From Flavobacteriales bacterium (GTDB taxonomy: Bacteria; Bacteroidota; Bacteroidia; Flavobacteriales_C; GCA-002722245): 64,000 nucleotides of DNA. Shown here one piece after another: positions 35,143-47,866 of the stretch. The stretch's first letter is position 1. Each line of letters opens with the position of its first letter. The stretch is taken from the NCBI GenBank assembly GCA_023251075.1, contig JAHEZM010000012.1, positions 42,128-106,127 on the forward strand. The letters are read 5' to 3'. The position numbers and the translations under genes are program-made. Below the pieces are notes generated by a model, which was not told the DNA's origin, ran no database searches, and saw only the letters and a list, made by a program, of their open reading frames with translations.

Positions 35143-35167
35143 TTTTAAGCTTCAAAGGCTGTTTTCA

Positions 35168-35239
<72 letters not shown>

Positions 35240-35312
35240 CTAACATTTTTGTAGTAAGAATTTTTATATTGTAGGTTTAATAAGTATTAATTAATTAAAA
35301 TTTAGGAAAGTC

Positions 35313-36500
35313 ATGGCTAAAGAAAGTTTCAACCGATCAAAGCCACACGTAAACATCGGAACAATTGGTCACGTTGACCACGGCAAAACAACATTAACTG
35401 CCGCAATTACAAAAGTGCTTTCAGACTTAGGTCTGTGCGCAGTGAGAAATTTTGACTCTATTGATAACGCTCCAGAAGAAAAGGAGAGAGGTATCACTAT
35501 CAATACATCTCACGTTGAGTACGAAACTGCTAACCGTCACTACGCTCACGTTGACTGTCCTGGTCACGCGGATTACGTTAAGAACATGGTTACGGGTGCT
35601 GCTCAAATGGATGGTGCTATCTTAGTAGTAGCTGCTACGGATGGCCCAATGCCACAAACTCGTGAGCATATTCTTCTTGCTCGTCAGGTAGGTGTGCCTA
35701 AAATCGTTGTATTCATGAATAAAGTGGATATGGTTGATGATCCTGAATTATTAGAATTAGTTGAAATTGAAATCAGAGAATTGCTTTCTTTCTATAGCTT
35801 CGAAGGTGACACTATCAGTGTTATTCAAGGTTCAGCTCTAGGTGCACTTAACGGTGAGCCGAAATGGGTTGATACGGTTAAAGCTTTGATGGATGCAGTT
35901 GATAAAGATATTCCAGTTCCTCCACGTGAGGTTGAAAAACCTTTCTTGATGCCAGTTGAAGACGTATTCTCAATTACTGGTCGTGGTACTGTTGCTACTG
36001 GTAGAATTGAAACTGGTGTTATCAATGTTGGTGACGAGGTTGAAATTATGGGTATGCAAGAAGGTAAACAAGTATCTACCATCACAGGTGTTGAAATGTT
36101 CAGAAAATTATTGGACAGAGGTGAAGCTGGTGATAACGTAGGTTTACTTTTAAGAGGTATTGATAAAGAAGGTATCAGAAGAGGGATGGTTATGGCGAAG
36201 CCAGGATCAATTACTCCACACAAAAAATTTAAAGCTGAGGTTTACGTATTGAAAAAAGAGGAAGGTGGACGTCATACTCCATTCCACAATAAATACAGAC
36301 CACAGTTCTACTTAAGAACTACTGACGTTACAGGTGAAATTGCTTTACCAGAAGGACGTGAGATGGTTATGCCTGGTGACAACGTTACTATTACTGTTGA
36401 TTTGATCATGCCAGTTGCCTTGAACAAAGGTTTACGTTTCGCGATCAGAGAAGGTGGTAGAACAGTTGGAGCTGGTCAGGTACTTGAGATTTTAGATTAA
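35313..36500 (+). CDS. tuf: Elongation factor Tu
   Basis: GTPase that carries aminoacyl-tRNA to the ribosome. The 395-aa protein has the P-loop [10 protein letters not shown], the switch region [31 protein letters not shown] and SALGAL, then domains 2 and 3. All G-motifs are intact. Codons are strongly biased (GGT, CGT, GTT), as expected of a highly expressed gene. It lies downstream of the four-tRNA cluster and upstream of tRNA-Trp and secE. Confidence 0.98.
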   Translation: MAKESFNRSKPHVNIGTIGHVDHGKTTLTAAITKVLSDLGLCAVRNFDSIDNAPEEKERGITINTSHVEYETANRHYAHVDCPGHADYVKNMVTGAAQMDGAILVVAATDGPMPQTREHILLARQVGVPKIVVFMNKVDMVDDPELLELVEIEIRELLSFYSFEGDTISVIQGSALGALNGEPKWVDTVKALMDAVDKDIPVPPREVEKPFLMPVEDVFSITGRGTVATGRIETGVINVGDEVEIMGMQEGKQVSTITGVEMFRKLLDRGEAGDNVGLLLRGIDKEGIRRGMVMAKPGSITPHKKFKAEVYVLKKEEGGRHTPFHNKYRPQFYLRTTDVTGEIALPEGREMVMPGDNVTITVDLIMPVALNKGLRFAIREGGRTVGAGQVLEILD

Positions 36501-36524
36501 TAAATTGACCTTACTCAAAGGATG

Positions 36525-36557
36525 AAGCTACCCCGCTTAATAGTGGGGTAGCTTTTA
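36525..36557 (+). terminator. Hairpin after tuf
   Basis: AAGCTACCCC / GGGGTAGCTT, 10-bp perfect stem with a 10-base loop and a short T run. It is either a partial terminator or a processing site before tRNA-Trp. Confidence 0.7.
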
Positions 36558-36578
36558 GTCCTTACAAAGTTGGGCCTT

Positions 36579-36651
36579 ACGGGAGTAGCTCAATTGGCAG
36601 AGCGTAGGTCTCCAAAACCTGAGGTTGTGAGTTCGATTCTCCCCTCCCGTG
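36579..36651 (+). tRNA. tRNA-Trp (anticodon CCA)
   Basis: 73-nt cloverleaf: ACGGGAG pairs with CTCCCGT, anticodon loop CTCCAAA, G discriminator. Its place between tuf and secE is conserved in many bacteria. Confidence 0.96.
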
Positions 36652-36668
36652 CATTAAAAAGAAGATAG

Positions 36669-36845
36669 ATGAAAGCATATTTGACAGACATATACAACGA
36701 GTTAGTTTACAAGGTTTCTTGGCCAACTTGGAAAGAAATTCAAAGCACTGCTTTATTAGTTTTAGCCGGAGTTTTGGTTTTCTCATTGGTTATTTTCGGG
36801 ATGGATTCCATTCTGAATTTTGTAGCATCAGAATTCGTTTATTAG
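36669..36845 (+). CDS. secE: Preprotein translocase subunit SecE
   Basis: 58-aa single-span SecE of the minimal type (MKAYLTDIYNELVYKVSWP, then TWKEIQSTALLVLAGVLVFS and an IFGMDSILNF tail). The VSWPTWKE block before the helix is the SecE signature. It stabilises SecY in the inner membrane. The gene sits between tRNA-Trp and nusG, as in most bacteria, and ends 13 bases before nusG. Confidence 0.95.
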   Translation: MKAYLTDIYNELVYKVSWPTWKEIQSTALLVLAGVLVFSLVIFGMDSILNFVASEFVY

Positions 36846-36858
36846 AAATATTGAAAGT

Positions 36859-37419
36859 ATGGCAGAAGCAAAAAATACCGAATTAGTTCTTAAATGGTAC
36901 GTTGTTCGTTCGATCAGCGGTAAAGAGAACAAAGTTCGCGATTATATTGAGAATGAAATCAGATCACTTGGTTTAGGTGATTATGTAAAACAAATTCTTA
37001 TTCCTACTGAGAAGGTTTACCAAATCAGAAAAGGAAAGAAAATTAGCAAGGAAAGAAACTTCTTCCCTGGTTATATTTTGATTGAAGCGGCCCTTACAGG
37101 TGAAGTTCCACACGCAATCAAAAATGTAACTGGAGTAATCGGTTTCCTTGGTGATAAAAATGGCGCTCCAGTGCCGCTTAGAATTTCTGAGGTGAACAGA
37201 ATTTTAGGAAAAGTGGATGAATTAGCAGAAAGTAATGAAGAAATCAACATTCCTTTCATCGTTGGTGAAACTGTTAAGGTGATTGATGGCCCGTTCAATA
37301 GCTTCTCGGGCGTAATCGAAGAAATCAACGAAGAAAAGAAAAAGTTGAAAGTAATGGTCAAGATTTTTGGAAGGAAAACACCATTAGAATTAAGCTTCAT
37401 GCAGGTAGAAAAAGAGTAA
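36859..37419 (+). CDS. nusG: Transcription antitermination factor NusG
   Basis: 186-aa RNA-polymerase-binding elongation factor. The NGN domain (WYVVRSISGKENKVRDYIE ... RNFFPGYILIEA) is followed by the KOW domain (GETVKVIDGPFNSFSGVIEE, NEEKKKLKVMVKIFGR). Length and gene order secE-nusG-rplK are standard. Confidence 0.97.
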   Translation: MAEAKNTELVLKWYVVRSISGKENKVRDYIENEIRSLGLGDYVKQILIPTEKVYQIRKGKKISKERNFFPGYILIEAALTGEVPHAIKNVTGVIGFLGDKNGAPVPLRISEVNRILGKVDELAESNEEINIPFIVGETVKVIDGPFNSFSGVIEEINEEKKKLKVMVKIFGRKTPLELSFMQVEKE

Positions 37420-37441
37420 TTGACACAAAAAATACAGTAAA

Positions 37442-37885
37442 ATGGCAAAGGAAATTACAGCAATCGTTAAGTTGCAAGTTAGAGGTGGAGCGGCAAATCC
37501 GGCACCACCAATTGGACCAGCTTTAGGTGCTAAAGGTGTTAACATTATGGAGTTCTGTAAGCAGTTTAATGCTAGAACTCAGGATAAACCAGGGAAATTG
37601 CTTCCGGCAGTAATCACTGTTTATTCAGATCGTTCATTCGATTTCATTATTAAACAACCTCCAGTTTCTGCTCAGTTGAAAGAAGTTTCTAAAGTAAAAG
37701 AAGGTTCTGCTCAACCAAACAGAAATAAAGTAGGAAAAGTAACTTGGAAACAAGTAGAAGAGATCGCTAAAGACAAAATCGTTGATATGAACTGTTTCTC
37801 TTTGGAATCAGCAATGTCGATGGTGGCTGGTACCGCTAGAAGTATGGGTATCACTGTTGAAGGAGAATCTCCTCTTAAAAAGTAA
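37442..37885 (+). CDS. rplK: 50S ribosomal protein L11
   Basis: 147-aa L11 with [20 protein letters not shown] at the N-terminal domain and a C-terminal rRNA-binding helix region ([11 protein letters not shown]). It binds the GTPase-associated centre of 23S rRNA. Second gene after nusG in the ribosomal run. Confidence 0.98.
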   Translation: MAKEITAIVKLQVRGGAANPAPPIGPALGAKGVNIMEFCKQFNARTQDKPGKLLPAVITVYSDRSFDFIIKQPPVSAQLKEVSKVKEGSAQPNRNKVGKVTWKQVEEIAKDKIVDMNCFSLESAMSMVAGTARSMGITVEGESPLKK

Positions 37886-37918
37886 TTAAGTAGAATTATT
37901 AATAATTAGTTTGTTTTT

Positions 37919-38617
37919 ATGGCAAAGTTGACGAAGAATCAAAAGATGGCAGCAGCCAAATTTGACAACACTAAATCATACAATTTAGCAGAAGCTGCTA
38001 AGATTGTTAAGGAAATCACTTTCACGAAGTTTGATGCTTCTGTGGATTTGAATATCCGTTTAGGAGTTGACCCTCGTAAAGCAAACCAAATGGTTAGAGG
38101 CATTGTTACTCTTCCTCATGGAACAGGTAAAGTAGTTAGAGCGTTAGTTCTTTGTACTCCTGATAAAGTGAAAGAAGCGTTGGATGCAGGTGCTGATTAT
38201 GCTGGTTTGGACGAGTATATTGAAAAAATTAAAGGAGGTTGGACCGATATCGATGTGATTATCACCATGCCTTCTGTAATGGGTAAAGTAGGTGCTTTGG
38301 GTAAAGTCCTGGGGCCAAGAGGTTTGATGCCTAACCCTAAAGCAGGAACAGTTACTATGGAAATTGGTAAAGCTGTTACTGATATTAAAGGTGGTAAAAT
38401 CGACTTCAAAGTTGACAAAAGTGGAATCATCCATGCTTCTGTAGGTAAAGTATCTTTTGATGCTAAAAAAATCGAAGAGAATGCAAATGAATTGATTTCT
38501 ACAATTGTAAAATTAAAACCTTCTGCGGCTAAAGGTGTTTATTTGAAAAGTGTAACACTTTCAAGTACCATGAGCCAAGGAATAGCTGTAGAAGCGAAAG
38601 CTTTTATGGGAAATTAA
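37919..38617 (+). CDS. rplA: 50S ribosomal protein L1
   Basis: 232-aa L1 of the ribosomal stalk at the E site, with [20 protein letters not shown], and [15 protein letters not shown]. In other bacteria L1 also represses its own operon by binding the rplK-rplA leader; no such site was verified here. Confidence 0.98.
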   Translation: MAKLTKNQKMAAAKFDNTKSYNLAEAAKIVKEITFTKFDASVDLNIRLGVDPRKANQMVRGIVTLPHGTGKVVRALVLCTPDKVKEALDAGADYAGLDEYIEKIKGGWTDIDVIITMPSVMGKVGALGKVLGPRGLMPNPKAGTVTMEIGKAVTDIKGGKIDFKVDKSGIIHASVGKVSFDAKKIEENANELISTIVKLKPSAAKGVYLKSVTLSSTMSQGIAVEAKAFMGN

Positions 38618-38657
38618 TAATGTCTGTTACGCGCTGCTTCATATAAATTAAAAACTC

Positions 38658-39179
38658 ATGACAAGAGAAGAGAAAAATCAGGTAATCGAGAATCTTAAGG
38701 GACAGTTGGAAAGTAATCCAAACTTCTACCTTACAGATATGTCTGCGATGACGGTAGAAGATACCAACAGTTTGCGTCGTCTCTTTCATGAACAAGGTAT
38801 TAGAATCCACGTAGTGAAAAATTCATTACTAAAGAAGGCAATGGAAAGAACCGAGGGAAGAGATTTCCAAGAGTTAATTCCAACGTTGAAAGGTTCTACT
38901 GCTATTTTGTACACGGAATTGGGTAATACACCTGCTAAAGTGATTCAAAAGTTCAGAAAGAAAAATCCTAAGCCGCTTGTAAAAGCTGCTTTTGTAGAAG
39001 AATGTGCTTACATCGGTGATCAATTAGATGTACTTGCTTCCATCAAGTCTAAAAATGATCTTATCGGTGATCTTATCGCATTACTTCAATCACCTGCGAA
39101 AAATGTGGTTGGAGCTCTACAATCGGGAGGCAACAAACTTTCAGGTATTGTAAAAACGTTATCAGAAAGACCAGAGTAA
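38658..39179 (+). CDS. rplJ: 50S ribosomal protein L10
   Basis: 173-aa stalk base protein, with LTDMSAMTVEDTNSLRRLFH and HVVKNSLLKKAMERT, and a C-terminal helix that binds L7/L12 dimers. A 40-base gap after rplA and 46 bases before rplL. An L10-binding leader was not identified. Confidence 0.97.
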   Translation: MTREEKNQVIENLKGQLESNPNFYLTDMSAMTVEDTNSLRRLFHEQGIRIHVVKNSLLKKAMERTEGRDFQELIPTLKGSTAILYTELGNTPAKVIQKFRKKNPKPLVKAAFVEECAYIGDQLDVLASIKSKNDLIGDLIALLQSPAKNVVGALQSGGNKLSGIVKTLSERPE

Positions 39180-39225
39180 ATCAAAAATTAATTAATTAAG
39201 TATTTAAATTTAAAATTCAATAATC

Positions 39226-39594
39226 ATGGCAGATTTAAAAGCGTTTGCTGAGCAATTAGTAAACTTGACAGTGAAAGAAGTAAATGAATTAGCAAAAATT
39301 TTGAAAGATGAGTACGGCATTGAGCCTGCTGCTGCTGCTGCTGTAGCTGTAGCTGCTGCCCCGGCAGAAGCTGCTGTGGAAAAATCAACTTTCGACGTAA
39401 TCTTGAAATCAGGTGGTGCTGCTAAATTAGGTGTAGTGAAAATCGTTAAAGAAATCACTGGACTTGGTTTGAAAGAAGCTAAAGATCTTGTAGATCAAGC
39501 TCCAAAACCTGTTAAAGAAGGAATTAGCAAAGCAGATGCTGAAGCTTTAAAAGCTCAGTTGACTGAAGCTGGTGCTGAAGTTGAATTGAAGTAA
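39226..39594 (+). CDS. rplL: 50S ribosomal protein L7/L12
   Basis: 122-aa stalk protein. The N-terminal dimer domain, an Ala-rich hinge (residues 35-50, seen as GCT runs in the DNA) and the C-terminal domain with [29 protein letters not shown] sequence are all present. A strong hairpin separates it from rpoB. Confidence 0.98.
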   Translation: MADLKAFAEQLVNLTVKEVNELAKILKDEYGIEPAAAAAVAVAAAPAEAAVEKSTFDVILKSGGAAKLGVVKIVKEITGLGLKEAKDLVDQAPKPVKEGISKADAEALKAQLTEAGAEVELK

Positions 39595-39617
39595 TTCAAT
39601 TCTCTGTACAACTTAAA

Positions 39618-39659
39618 GGTTTAGTCTGTCCCGACGAAAGGTCGGGATAAGACTAAGCC
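39618..39659 (+). promoter_or_regulatory. Long hairpin between rplL and rpoB
   Basis: A 10-bp outer stem GGTTTAGTCT / AGACTAAGCC (one G-T pair) and a 7-bp inner stem TCCCGAC / GTCGGGA with a GAAAG loop. Only a short CTTTG follows, so it looks more like an attenuator or RNase III-type processing site that sets the rplL:rpoB ratio than a full terminator. Confidence 0.7.
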
Positions 39660-39711
39660 CTTTGTGCTATGTGAACGTTCTCTTAATATTAACTCTATAA
39701 ATTCAAGATCC

Positions 39712-42700
39712 TTGGCAACAAAAGCAATTTCAGAAAGATATAGTTTTGCCTCTGGCAAACGCCCGGAATATCCCGATTTCCTAGATATACAAATAGAGTC
39801 TTTTAAGAACTTTTTCCAGTTGGAAACCACTCCCGAGAACCGCGAAAACGAAGGTTTATTCAAGGTATTCAGTGAGAATTTCCCAATTAGTGACTCAAGG
39901 AATCAGTTTGTATTGGAATTTTTGGATTATTTCATTGATCCTCCTCGTTATACTATTGAAGAATGTATCGAAAGAGGTTTAACTTACAGCTTGCCGTTAA
40001 AAGCAAAATTAAAGTTGTATTGTACTGATGAAGAGCACGAAGATTTTGAAACTATAGTTCAGGATGTTTATTTGGGTACTATCCCTTATATGACTCCTAA
40101 AGGAACGTTTATTATTAATGGTGCAGAGAGAGTAGTTGTTTCCCAATTACATCGTTCACCAGGGGTGTTCTTCGGACAAAGCCGCCATGCGAATGGTACT
40201 AAGCTTTATTCTGCTAGAATTATTCCTTTTAAAGGTTCTTGGATTGAGTTTGCTACGGACATTAATAATGTGATGTACGCTTACATCGATCGTAAGAAAA
40301 AATTACCTGTTACTACTTTACTAAGAGCTATCGGATACGAAGGAGATAAAGACATCTTGGCGATTTTCGGATTGGCTGACGAGATTAAAGTGAACAAAGC
40401 AAATCTTAAAAAAGTTGTTGGTCGCAAATTGGCCGCAAGAATTTTGAGAAGCTGGGTTGAAGATTTCGTGGATGAGGATACCGGCGAGGTTGTTTCTATT
40501 GAAAGAAATGAGGTTATTATTGATCGTGAAACTATTTTAGAAGACGATCATATCGACCAAATTGTTGATTCTGGTTCAAAAAGCATCTTGTTACACAAAC
40601 AAGATACTTCTGTAGTTGATTTTGAAATCATCTACAATACATTACAAAAAGATACTTCTAACTCAGAGAAAGAAGCAGTAGAGCAAATTTACCGTGTTTT
40701 AAGAAACGCTGAACCGCCAGATTTAGAAACGGCGCGTGGTGTTATTGATAAACTTTTCTTCTCTGATACAAGATATGATTTGGGCGAGGTAGGTCGCTAC
40801 AGAATCAATAAAAAATTAGGGTTGAATATTCCTGATGATGTAAAGGTATTAACGAAAGAAGACATCATTGCAATCATTAAATATTTGATTCAATTAATTA
40901 ATGCTAAAACGGATATCGATGATATTGATCATTTATCAAATCGTCGTGTTAGAACAGTAGGTGAGCAATTGTATGCTCAATTTGGTGTTGGTTTAGCAAG
41001 GATGGCAAGAACTATTCGTGAGAGAATGAACGTTCGTGATAACGAGGTGTTCACCGCTACGGATTTGATCAATGCTAAAACTTTATCATCTGTAATTAAC
41101 TCATTCTTTGGTACTAACCAACTTTCTCAGTTCATGGATCAAACCAATCCATTGTCGGAGATCACGCACAAGCGTCGTTTGTCGGCACTCGGGCCTGGTG
41201 GTTTATCAAGAGAAAGAGCTGGTTTCGAGGTTCGTGACGTTCACTTTACGCATTACGGTCGTTTGTGTACTATCGAAACTCCAGAGGGGCCGAACATTGG
41301 TTTGATTTCTTCATTATGCGTTTACGCAAAAATCAACCGTTTAGGCTTTATCGAAACTCCTTACAGATTGGTAGAAAAAGGAAAAGCAAATTTTGACGAG
41401 TTCAAATATTACAGCGCTGAAGAAGAAGAGGGGAAATTGATTGCTCAGGCTACTGAGGCTGTGAATGAGAAAGGTGCCTTTGTAAGCAAAGCGGTAAAAG
41501 CTCGTTTGGATGCTGATTATCCGGTGATTGCTCCTGAACAGGTTCAGTTGATGGATATTGCTCCAAATCAAATTGCTTCAATTGCAGCTTCATTGATTCC
41601 TTTCTTGGAGCATGATGATGCGAACCGTGCCTTGATGGGATCGAACATGATGCGTCAAGCCGTTCCTTTATTGTCGCCACAAGCGCCAATCGTTGGTACT
41701 GGCTTGGAAAAAGATGTTGCCATTGATTCAAGAGTATTGATTAATGCTGAAGGTTCAGGTGTTGTTGAATATGTTGATGCTGAGGAAATCAGAATCAGAT
41801 ACAACAGAACTGACGAAGATAGATTGGTAAGTTTCGAAGATGATTTGAAAGTTTACAGATTAACTAAATTCAAAAAAACCAATCAGAATACTTGTATGAA
41901 CTTGAAGCCAATCGTGAGAAAAGGCGACAAAGTTCAAAAAGGTCAGGTATTATGCGAAGGTTATGCTACTGAAGGTGGTGAGTTGGCCTTAGGTATTAAC
42001 TTGAAAGTGGCTTTCATGCCGTGGAAAGGTTATAACTTTGAGGATGCGATCGTAATCTCTGAAAGAGTTGCAAGAGAAGACTTATATACATCAGTACACA
42101 TCGAAGAATTTGTAATGCATGTTCGTGATACGAAAAGAGGTATGGAAGAATTGACTTCTGATATTCCTAACGTATCTGAAGAGGCTACAAGAGATTTGGA
42201 TGAAAGCGGTATGATTAGAGTTGGTGCGCACATTAAAGAAGGTGACATCTTAATTGGAAAAATTACTCCTAAAGGGGAAACTGATCCAACGCCGGAAGAA
42301 AAATTACTAAGAGCAATTTTTGGTGATAAAGCGGGTGATGTTAAAGATGCATCTTTAAAAGTTCCACCTTCAATGACAGGTGTTGTAATCGACAAAAAAT
42401 TGTTCTCTCGCGCTGTTAAAGACAGAAAAGCTCGTGCAGAAGAGAAAGCAGTTTTAACTAAAGTTGATGAAGAACACAGAAAAAAATTGTTGGAATTAAG
42501 AGGAGTTTTCTTCGAAAAATTATTGACTTTAATCGATGGTAAAGCATCAGGAGGAGTATTCAATAACTATAAAGAAGAAATTGTTCCTAAAGGAAGTAAA
42601 TTCACTAAAAAGGTTATTGCAGACATTGATTATGATGTTGTAAATCCTTTGAACTGGACTTCTGATAAGAAAACCAATGATTCTGTAAAAAGATTAATTC

Positions 42701-43515
42701 ACAATTTCAATATTCAATCAAGTGATTTGTTAGGATACTATAAACGTAAGAAGTTTACCATCACTGTAGGTGATGAACTTCCTGCAGGTATCATGCAATT
42801 GGCTAAAGTTTATATCGCACAAAAACGTAAGTTGAAAGTGGGAGATAAAATGGCCGGTCGTCACGGTAATAAAGGTATTGTAGCCAGAATCGTTAGAGAT
42901 GAAGACATGCCATTCTTGGAAGATGGAACACCGGTAGATATCGTGTTGAATCCACTAGGGGTACCTTCAAGGATGAACTTGGGACAGATTTACGAGACTG
43001 TTTTGGCTTGGGCCGGACAAAAACTCGGAATGAAGTTCGCAACTCCAATTTTTGATGGAGCTTCGACTGATCAAATTGATGAGTATACCAAGAAAGCAGG
43101 TATTCCATTGAATGGAGAAACTTATTTGCATGATGGTGGAACTGGTGAAAGATTCGATAAACCTGCAACGGTAGGTATTATCTACATGCTGAAATTAGGC
43201 CACATGGTGGATGATAAGATGCATGCTAGGTCAATCGGACCATACTCATTAATTACACAACAACCATTGGGTGGTAAAGCTCAGTTTGGTGGTCAGCGTT
43301 TTGGTGAGATGGAGGTTTGGGCATTGGAAGCATTTGGTGCTGCTAATATCCTGCAAGAAATACTTACTGTTAAATCGGATGATGTTGTGGGTAGAGCAAA
43401 AGCTTACGAAGCAATTGTTAAAGGTGAGCCGATGCCAGAACCAGGAATCCCTGAATCATTTAACGTATTGTTACATGAGTTAAGAGGTTTAGGTTTGAAC
43501 ATCACTCTAGATTAG
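39712..43515 (+). CDS. rpoB: RNA polymerase beta subunit
   Basis: 1267-aa catalytic subunit of RNA polymerase. TTG 39712 is chosen because [25 protein letters not shown] has the length of flavobacterial RpoB N-termini; a GTG at 39664 would add 16 unmatched residues and crowd the hairpin. The rifampicin region ([30 protein letters not shown] spans nt 41110-41200) looks like the sensitive type. [19 protein letters not shown] and the EGPNIGLI motif are intact. It pairs with rpoC 43 bases downstream. Confidence 0.97.
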   Translation: MATKAISERYSFASGKRPEYPDFLDIQIESFKNFFQLETTPENRENEGLFKVFSENFPISDSRNQFVLEFLDYFIDPPRYTIEECIERGLTYSLPLKAKLKLYCTDEEHEDFETIVQDVYLGTIPYMTPKGTFIINGAERVVVSQLHRSPGVFFGQSRHANGTKLYSARIIPFKGSWIEFATDINNVMYAYIDRKKKLPVTTLLRAIGYEGDKDILAIFGLADEIKVNKANLKKVVGRKLAARILRSWVEDFVDEDTGEVVSIERNEVIIDRETILEDDHIDQIVDSGSKSILLHKQDTSVVDFEIIYNTLQKDTSNSEKEAVEQIYRVLRNAEPPDLETARGVIDKLFFSDTRYDLGEVGRYRINKKLGLNIPDDVKVLTKEDIIAIIKYLIQLINAKTDIDDIDHLSNRRVRTVGEQLYAQFGVGLARMARTIRERMNVRDNEVFTATDLINAKTLSSVINSFFGTNQLSQFMDQTNPLSEITHKRRLSALGPGGLSRERAGFEVRDVHFTHYGRLCTIETPEGPNIGLISSLCVYAKINRLGFIETPYRLVEKGKANFDEFKYYSAEEEEGKLIAQATEAVNEKGAFVSKAVKARLDADYPVIAPEQVQLMDIAPNQIASIAASLIPFLEHDDANRALMGSNMMRQAVPLLSPQAPIVGTGLEKDVAIDSRVLINAEGSGVVEYVDAEEIRIRYNRTDEDRLVSFEDDLKVYRLTKFKKTNQNTCMNLKPIVRKGDKVQKGQVLCEGYATEGGELALGINLKVAFMPWKGYNFEDAIVISERVAREDLYTSVHIEEFVMHVRDTKRGMEELTSDIPNVSEEATRDLDESGMIRVGAHIKEGDILIGKITPKGETDPTPEEKLLRAIFGDKAGDVKDASLKVPPSMTGVVIDKKLFSRAVKDRKARAEEKAVLTKVDEEHRKKLLELRGVFFEKLLTLIDGKASGGVFNNYKEEIVPKGSKFTKKVIADIDYDVVNPLNWTSDKKTNDSVKRLIHNFNIQSSDLLGYYKRKKFTITVGDELPAGIMQLAKVYIAQKRKLKVGDKMAGRHGNKGIVARIVRDEDMPFLEDGTPVDIVLNPLGVPSRMNLGQIYETVLAWAGQKLGMKFATPIFDGASTDQIDEYTKKAGIPLNGETYLHDGGTGERFDKPATVGIIYMLKLGHMVDDKMHARSIGPYSLITQQPLGGKAQFGGQRFGEMEVWALEAFGAANILQEILTVKSDDVVGRAKAYEAIVKGEPMPEPGIPESFNVLLHELRGLGLNITLD

Positions 43516-43558
43516 TTCGGTTTAATAAAAAATTGTTGAATATTTTAATATAAAATAC

Positions 43559-46500
43559 ATGTCATTTAGAAAAAACAACAAAGTTGCTCCAAAGTTTAAC
43601 AAGATTATTATTAGTCTTGCTTCACCTGAGATGATCCTTGAAAGATCTAGTGGTGAAGTGTTAAAGCCAGAGACCATCAACTACCGTACTTACAAACCTG
43701 AAAGAGATGGTTTGTTTTGCGAAAGAATTTTTGGTCCGGTTAAAGACTGGGAGTGTCACTGCGGTAAGTACAAAAGAATTCGTTATAAAGGAATTGTTTG
43801 TGATCGTTGCGGTGTTGAGGTAACAGAAAAGAAAGTACGTAGAGAGAGAATGGGACACATCCAATTGGTTGTTCCTGTAGCTCATATCTGGTATTTCCGT
43901 TCATTACCTAACAAAATTGGTTACCTATTAGGTTTACCCACTAAGAAATTAGATATGGTAATCTACTACGAAAGATATGTAGTAGTTAATCCTGGTATTG
44001 CAACTAAAAAAGGCGGAGAAGCTTTGGCAGTAATGGATTTCTTAACTGAAGAGGAATACTTGGATATCTTAGATACTCTTCCTAAAGAAAATCAATATCT
44101 TGACAATGCAGATCCAAATAAATTTGTTGCATTAATGGGTGCAGAAGCTCTTTATGAGTTGTTGAAAAGAGCAGATTTAGATTCTATGTCGTATGATCTA
44201 CGTCACAGAGCCAATACTGAAACTTCACAACAAAGAAAAAATGAGGCATTAAAAAGATTACAAGTGGTGGAAGCATTCCGTGCTTCTAAAAACAATATTG
44301 ATAATCGTCCTGAGTGGATGATTGTTAAAGTTGTTCCTGTAATTCCACCGGAATTGCGTCCTCTAGTACCTCTTGATGGTGGCCGTTTTGCTACCTCTGA
44401 TTTAAATGACTTATACAGACGTGTTATTATTCGTAACAACCGTTTGAAAAGATTGATAGAAATTAAAGCTCCTGAAGTTATCTTGCGTAACGAGAAGCGT
44501 ATGCTTCAAGAAGCGGTTGACTCATTGTTTGATAACTCTAGAAAAGCTAATGCAGTGAAGACTGAAGCAAATAGAGCATTGAAATCATTGTCTGACAGCT
44601 TAAAAGGTAAATCAGGTCGTTTCCGTCAAAACTTATTGGGTAAAAGGGTTGATTATTCTGCGCGTTCGGTAATCATAGTTGGACCAACTTTGAAATTACA
44701 CGAGTGTGGTCTTCCTAAAGATATGGCTGCTGAGCTTTACAAACCATTCATCATTCGTAAAATGATTGAAAGAGGTATTGTGAAAACAGTGAAATCGGCT
44801 AAGAAAATTGTTGATAGAAAAGATGCAGTAGTTTGGGATATTTTAGAAAACGTATTAAAAGGACATCCTGTTCTTTTGAACCGTGCCCCAACATTGCACA
44901 GAATGGGTATCCAGGCTTTTCAACCAAAAATGATTGAAGGTAAAGCTATCCAATTACATCCCTTAGTTTGTTCTGCGTTCAACGCCGATTTCGACGGTGA
45001 CCAAATGGCGGTGCATCTTCCACTAGGAAACGCAGCGATTTTGGAAGCTCAAATGTTGATGTTGGCTTCTCACAATATCCTGAACCCTGCGAATGGTGAG
45101 CCAATTACGGTTCCATCTCAGGACATGGTATTGGGTCTTTACTATATTTCTAAAGGAAGAAAATCTACAGGAAAAAAAGACCCGGTTAAAGGAGAAGGAT
45201 TAACATTTTATAGTGCAGAGGAAGTAATCATTGCATACAATGAAGGAAAAGCTAATTTGCATGCATGGATTAAAGTTAAAACTTCTGTTAGAAAAGATGA
45301 TCAATTGGTAACTGAATTGGTGGAGACAACGGTTGGTAGAGTTCTATTCAACGAAGTTGTTCCTGCTGAAGTAGGTTTTATCAATAAATTATTGACTAAA
45401 AAAGACTTAAGAAACATCATTTCTCATGTATTGAAAATTACGGGAATGGCTAAAACAGCCGAGTTCTTGGACAATATCAAAAACTTAGGTTTCTATCACG
45501 CATTCAAAGGCGGATTATCTTTCCGTTTGAGTGACGTAATTATTCCTGAAGAGAAAGATTCTTTAGTTAAAAAAGCTGCTGAGCAAGTTGAAGATATTCA
45601 GAATAACTACAACATGGGGTTCATCACCAATAACGAACGTTATAATCAGGTGATTGATATCTGGGGTAGAGCGAATACAAGATTAACGAGCCATTTGATG
45701 GATCAGCTGAAAAGCGATCAACATGGTTTCAATCCTGTATTTATGATGTTCGACTCAGGAGCAAGGGGTTCTAAAGAGCAGATTCGTCAGTTGTCGGGTA
45801 TGAGAGGTTTGATGGCAAAACCACAAAAATCTGGTGCTACAACACAATCTATTATTGAGAATCCGATTCTTTCTAACTTTAAGGAAGGTCTTTCGATCTT
45901 AGAGTACTTTATTTCTACTCACGGTGCGCGTAAAGGTTTGGCCGATACCGCTTTGAAAACAGCCGATGCAGGATACTTAACGAGAAGATTAGTTGATGTT
46001 GCGCAAGACGTAATTATCAACGAAGAAGATTGTGGTACTTTGAGAGGTTTGGAAATGACAGCTTTGAAGAAAGATGATGAAGTTGTTGAATCATTAAGAA
46101 GCAGAATTTTAGGTAGAACATCTGTACACAATTTATATCACCCACAAACAGGTGAATTGATTGTTGCTTCAGGTGAAGAAATCAATGAGTCTGCATCAGA
46201 TATTATTGAAGCATCTCCGTTAGAAATGATTGAAATTCGTTCGGTTTTAACTTGCGAAAGTGAGCGTGGTGTTTGTGCAAAATGCTACGGAAGAAATTTA
46301 GCGAAAGGTAAAAAAGTTCAAATGGGTGAAGCGGTAGGTGTAATTGCAGCACAGTCTATCGGTGAGCCAGGTACTCAGTTAACATTGAGAACCTTCCACG
46401 TGGGAGGTACTGCTTCTACAATTACTACCGATTCTAAAAACATTGTGAAATACGATGGTATTTTAGAGGTAGATGAATTGAGAACTGTTAAGAGCAAAAA

Positions 46501-47863
46501 CGACAGTGGTGAGGAAGTTGAAATGGTGATTGGTCGTTCAGCAGAGATGAGAGTGGTAGATGAAAAAACTAAAATTGTTTTAACTACTAACTTGATTCCT
46601 TATGGTGCTAAATTGTTCATCAAACCAGGTAAAAAAGTTAAGAAAGGTGATGTAGTAGCTGAATGGGATCCATACAATGCTATTATTCTTTCTGAATTTG
46701 AAGGAAAAATCCAATTCGAAAATATTGAAGAAGGTATTACTTACCGTGTTGAAGCCGATGAACAAACTGGTTTCGAAGAGAAAGTAATTGTTGAAAGTCG
46801 CGATAAGAAAAAGAACCCTACAATTCACGTATTGAAAGGTAAAGACATTATCAAAACTTACAACTTACCGGTAGGTGCACACATCAATGTAGAAGAAGGT
46901 GCGAAAATTAAACCAGGTGATATTTTAGCGAAAATTCCTCGTGCTGCCGGAAAAGGTGGTGATATTACGGGAGGTTTGCCAAGGGTAACTGAGCTTTTCG
47001 AAGCACGTAATCCATCTAACCCTGCAGTGGTTGCTGAGGTTGACGGTATCGTTTCTTTCGGTAAAGTGAAAAGAGGTAATAGAGAGATCATCGTTGAAGC
47101 TAAATCTGGTGAAATCAGAAAGTATTTAGTTCCTTTATCTAAACATATTTTAGTTCAGGAAAACGACTATATCAAAGCGGGTATGCCGTTGTCAGAAGGA
47201 GCTATTACTCCAATTGATATCTTGAGAATTAAAGGACCTACTCAAGTACAAGAATACTTAGTGAATGAGATTCAGGAGGTTTACCGTATGCAAGGGGTGG
47301 CTATCAATGATAAGCACTTCGAGGTTATTGTTCGCCAAATGATGAGAAAAGTAGATATTGTTGATCCGGGAGATACAAGATTCTTGGAGAAAGAGATCGT
47401 TAATAAGTTAGATTTCAATAAAGAAAATGACTGGGTATTTGGAAAAATGATCGTTACCGATTTCGGTGAGTCTGATGTTTTGAAAAACGGACAAGTTATT
47501 TCTGTAAGAAAACTACGTGACGAAAACTCTAGATTGAAACGTATGGACAAGAAACTGGCTACTGCTCGTGAGGCAATTTCAGCTACTTCAAATACGATTC
47601 TTCAAGGTATCACCAGAGCTTCTCTTCAAACTAAGTCGTTCATGTCGGCTGCATCGTTCCAGGAAACTACAAAAGTATTGAACGAGGCTGCGGTAAGCGG
47701 TAAAATTGACTACTTAGAAGGATTGAAAGAAAACGTAATTGTTGGACATAAGATTCCTGCGGGAACAGGTATGAGAGAGTACGATACAATCATAGTTGGA
47801 TCTAAGGAAGATTATAACGATATCGTTGAAGCTAAAGCTAAAAAAGAGTTAGAGCAAGCTTAA
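43559..47863 (+). CDS. rpoC: RNA polymerase beta' subunit
   Basis: 1434-aa subunit carrying the active site. The N-terminal zinc finger ([20 protein letters not shown]), the [15 protein letters not shown] metal-binding loop, [15 protein letters not shown], the bridge helix and trigger-loop region, and the second zinc site ([17 protein letters not shown]) are all seen. It is followed by the DUF3467 gene after 3 bases. Confidence 0.98.
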   Translation: MSFRKNNKVAPKFNKIIISLASPEMILERSSGEVLKPETINYRTYKPERDGLFCERIFGPVKDWECHCGKYKRIRYKGIVCDRCGVEVTEKKVRRERMGHIQLVVPVAHIWYFRSLPNKIGYLLGLPTKKLDMVIYYERYVVVNPGIATKKGGEALAVMDFLTEEEYLDILDTLPKENQYLDNADPNKFVALMGAEALYELLKRADLDSMSYDLRHRANTETSQQRKNEALKRLQVVEAFRASKNNIDNRPEWMIVKVVPVIPPELRPLVPLDGGRFATSDLNDLYRRVIIRNNRLKRLIEIKAPEVILRNEKRMLQEAVDSLFDNSRKANAVKTEANRALKSLSDSLKGKSGRFRQNLLGKRVDYSARSVIIVGPTLKLHECGLPKDMAAELYKPFIIRKMIERGIVKTVKSAKKIVDRKDAVVWDILENVLKGHPVLLNRAPTLHRMGIQAFQPKMIEGKAIQLHPLVCSAFNADFDGDQMAVHLPLGNAAILEAQMLMLASHNILNPANGEPITVPSQDMVLGLYYISKGRKSTGKKDPVKGEGLTFYSAEEVIIAYNEGKANLHAWIKVKTSVRKDDQLVTELVETTVGRVLFNEVVPAEVGFINKLLTKKDLRNIISHVLKITGMAKTAEFLDNIKNLGFYHAFKGGLSFRLSDVIIPEEKDSLVKKAAEQVEDIQNNYNMGFITNNERYNQVIDIWGRANTRLTSHLMDQLKSDQHGFNPVFMMFDSGARGSKEQIRQLSGMRGLMAKPQKSGATTQSIIENPILSNFKEGLSILEYFISTHGARKGLADTALKTADAGYLTRRLVDVAQDVIINEEDCGTLRGLEMTALKKDDEVVESLRSRILGRTSVHNLYHPQTGELIVASGEEINESASDIIEASPLEMIEIRSVLTCESERGVCAKCYGRNLAKGKKVQMGEAVGVIAAQSIGEPGTQLTLRTFHVGGTASTITTDSKNIVKYDGILEVDELRTVKSKNDSGEEVEMVIGRSAEMRVVDEKTKIVLTTNLIPYGAKLFIKPGKKVKKGDVVAEWDPYNAIILSEFEGKIQFENIEEGITYRVEADEQTGFEEKVIVESRDKKKNPTIHVLKGKDIIKTYNLPVGAHINVEEGAKIKPGDILAKIPRAAGKGGDITGGLPRVTELFEARNPSNPAVVAEVDGIVSFGKVKRGNREIIVEAKSGEIRKYLVPLSKHILVQENDYIKAGMPLSEGAITPIDILRIKGPTQVQEYLVNEIQEVYRMQGVAINDKHFEVIVRQMMRKVDIVDPGDTRFLEKEIVNKLDFNKENDWVFGKMIVTDFGESDVLKNGQVISVRKLRDENSRLKRMDKKLATAREAISATSNTILQGITRASLQTKSFMSAASFQETTKVLNEAAVSGKIDYLEGLKENVIVGHKIPAGTGMREYDTIIVGSKEDYNDIVEAKAKKELEQA

Positions 47864-47866
47864 TTT

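Noticed and set aside
35825..36223. 132-codon minus-strand ORF inside tuf
   Set aside because: Shadow of tuf codon bias; no homology recognised.
39320..39380. GCT triplet repeat in rplL
   Set aside because: It encodes the Ala-rich hinge of L7/L12, not a mobile or variable repeat.
39664..39711. GTG start of rpoB at 39664
   Set aside because: It adds 16 residues not found in relatives; TTG 39712 gives the family-length N-terminus.
42030..42563. 177-codon minus-strand ORF inside rpoB
   Set aside because: Shadow frame of a highly expressed gene with strong codon bias; no recognisable protein features.
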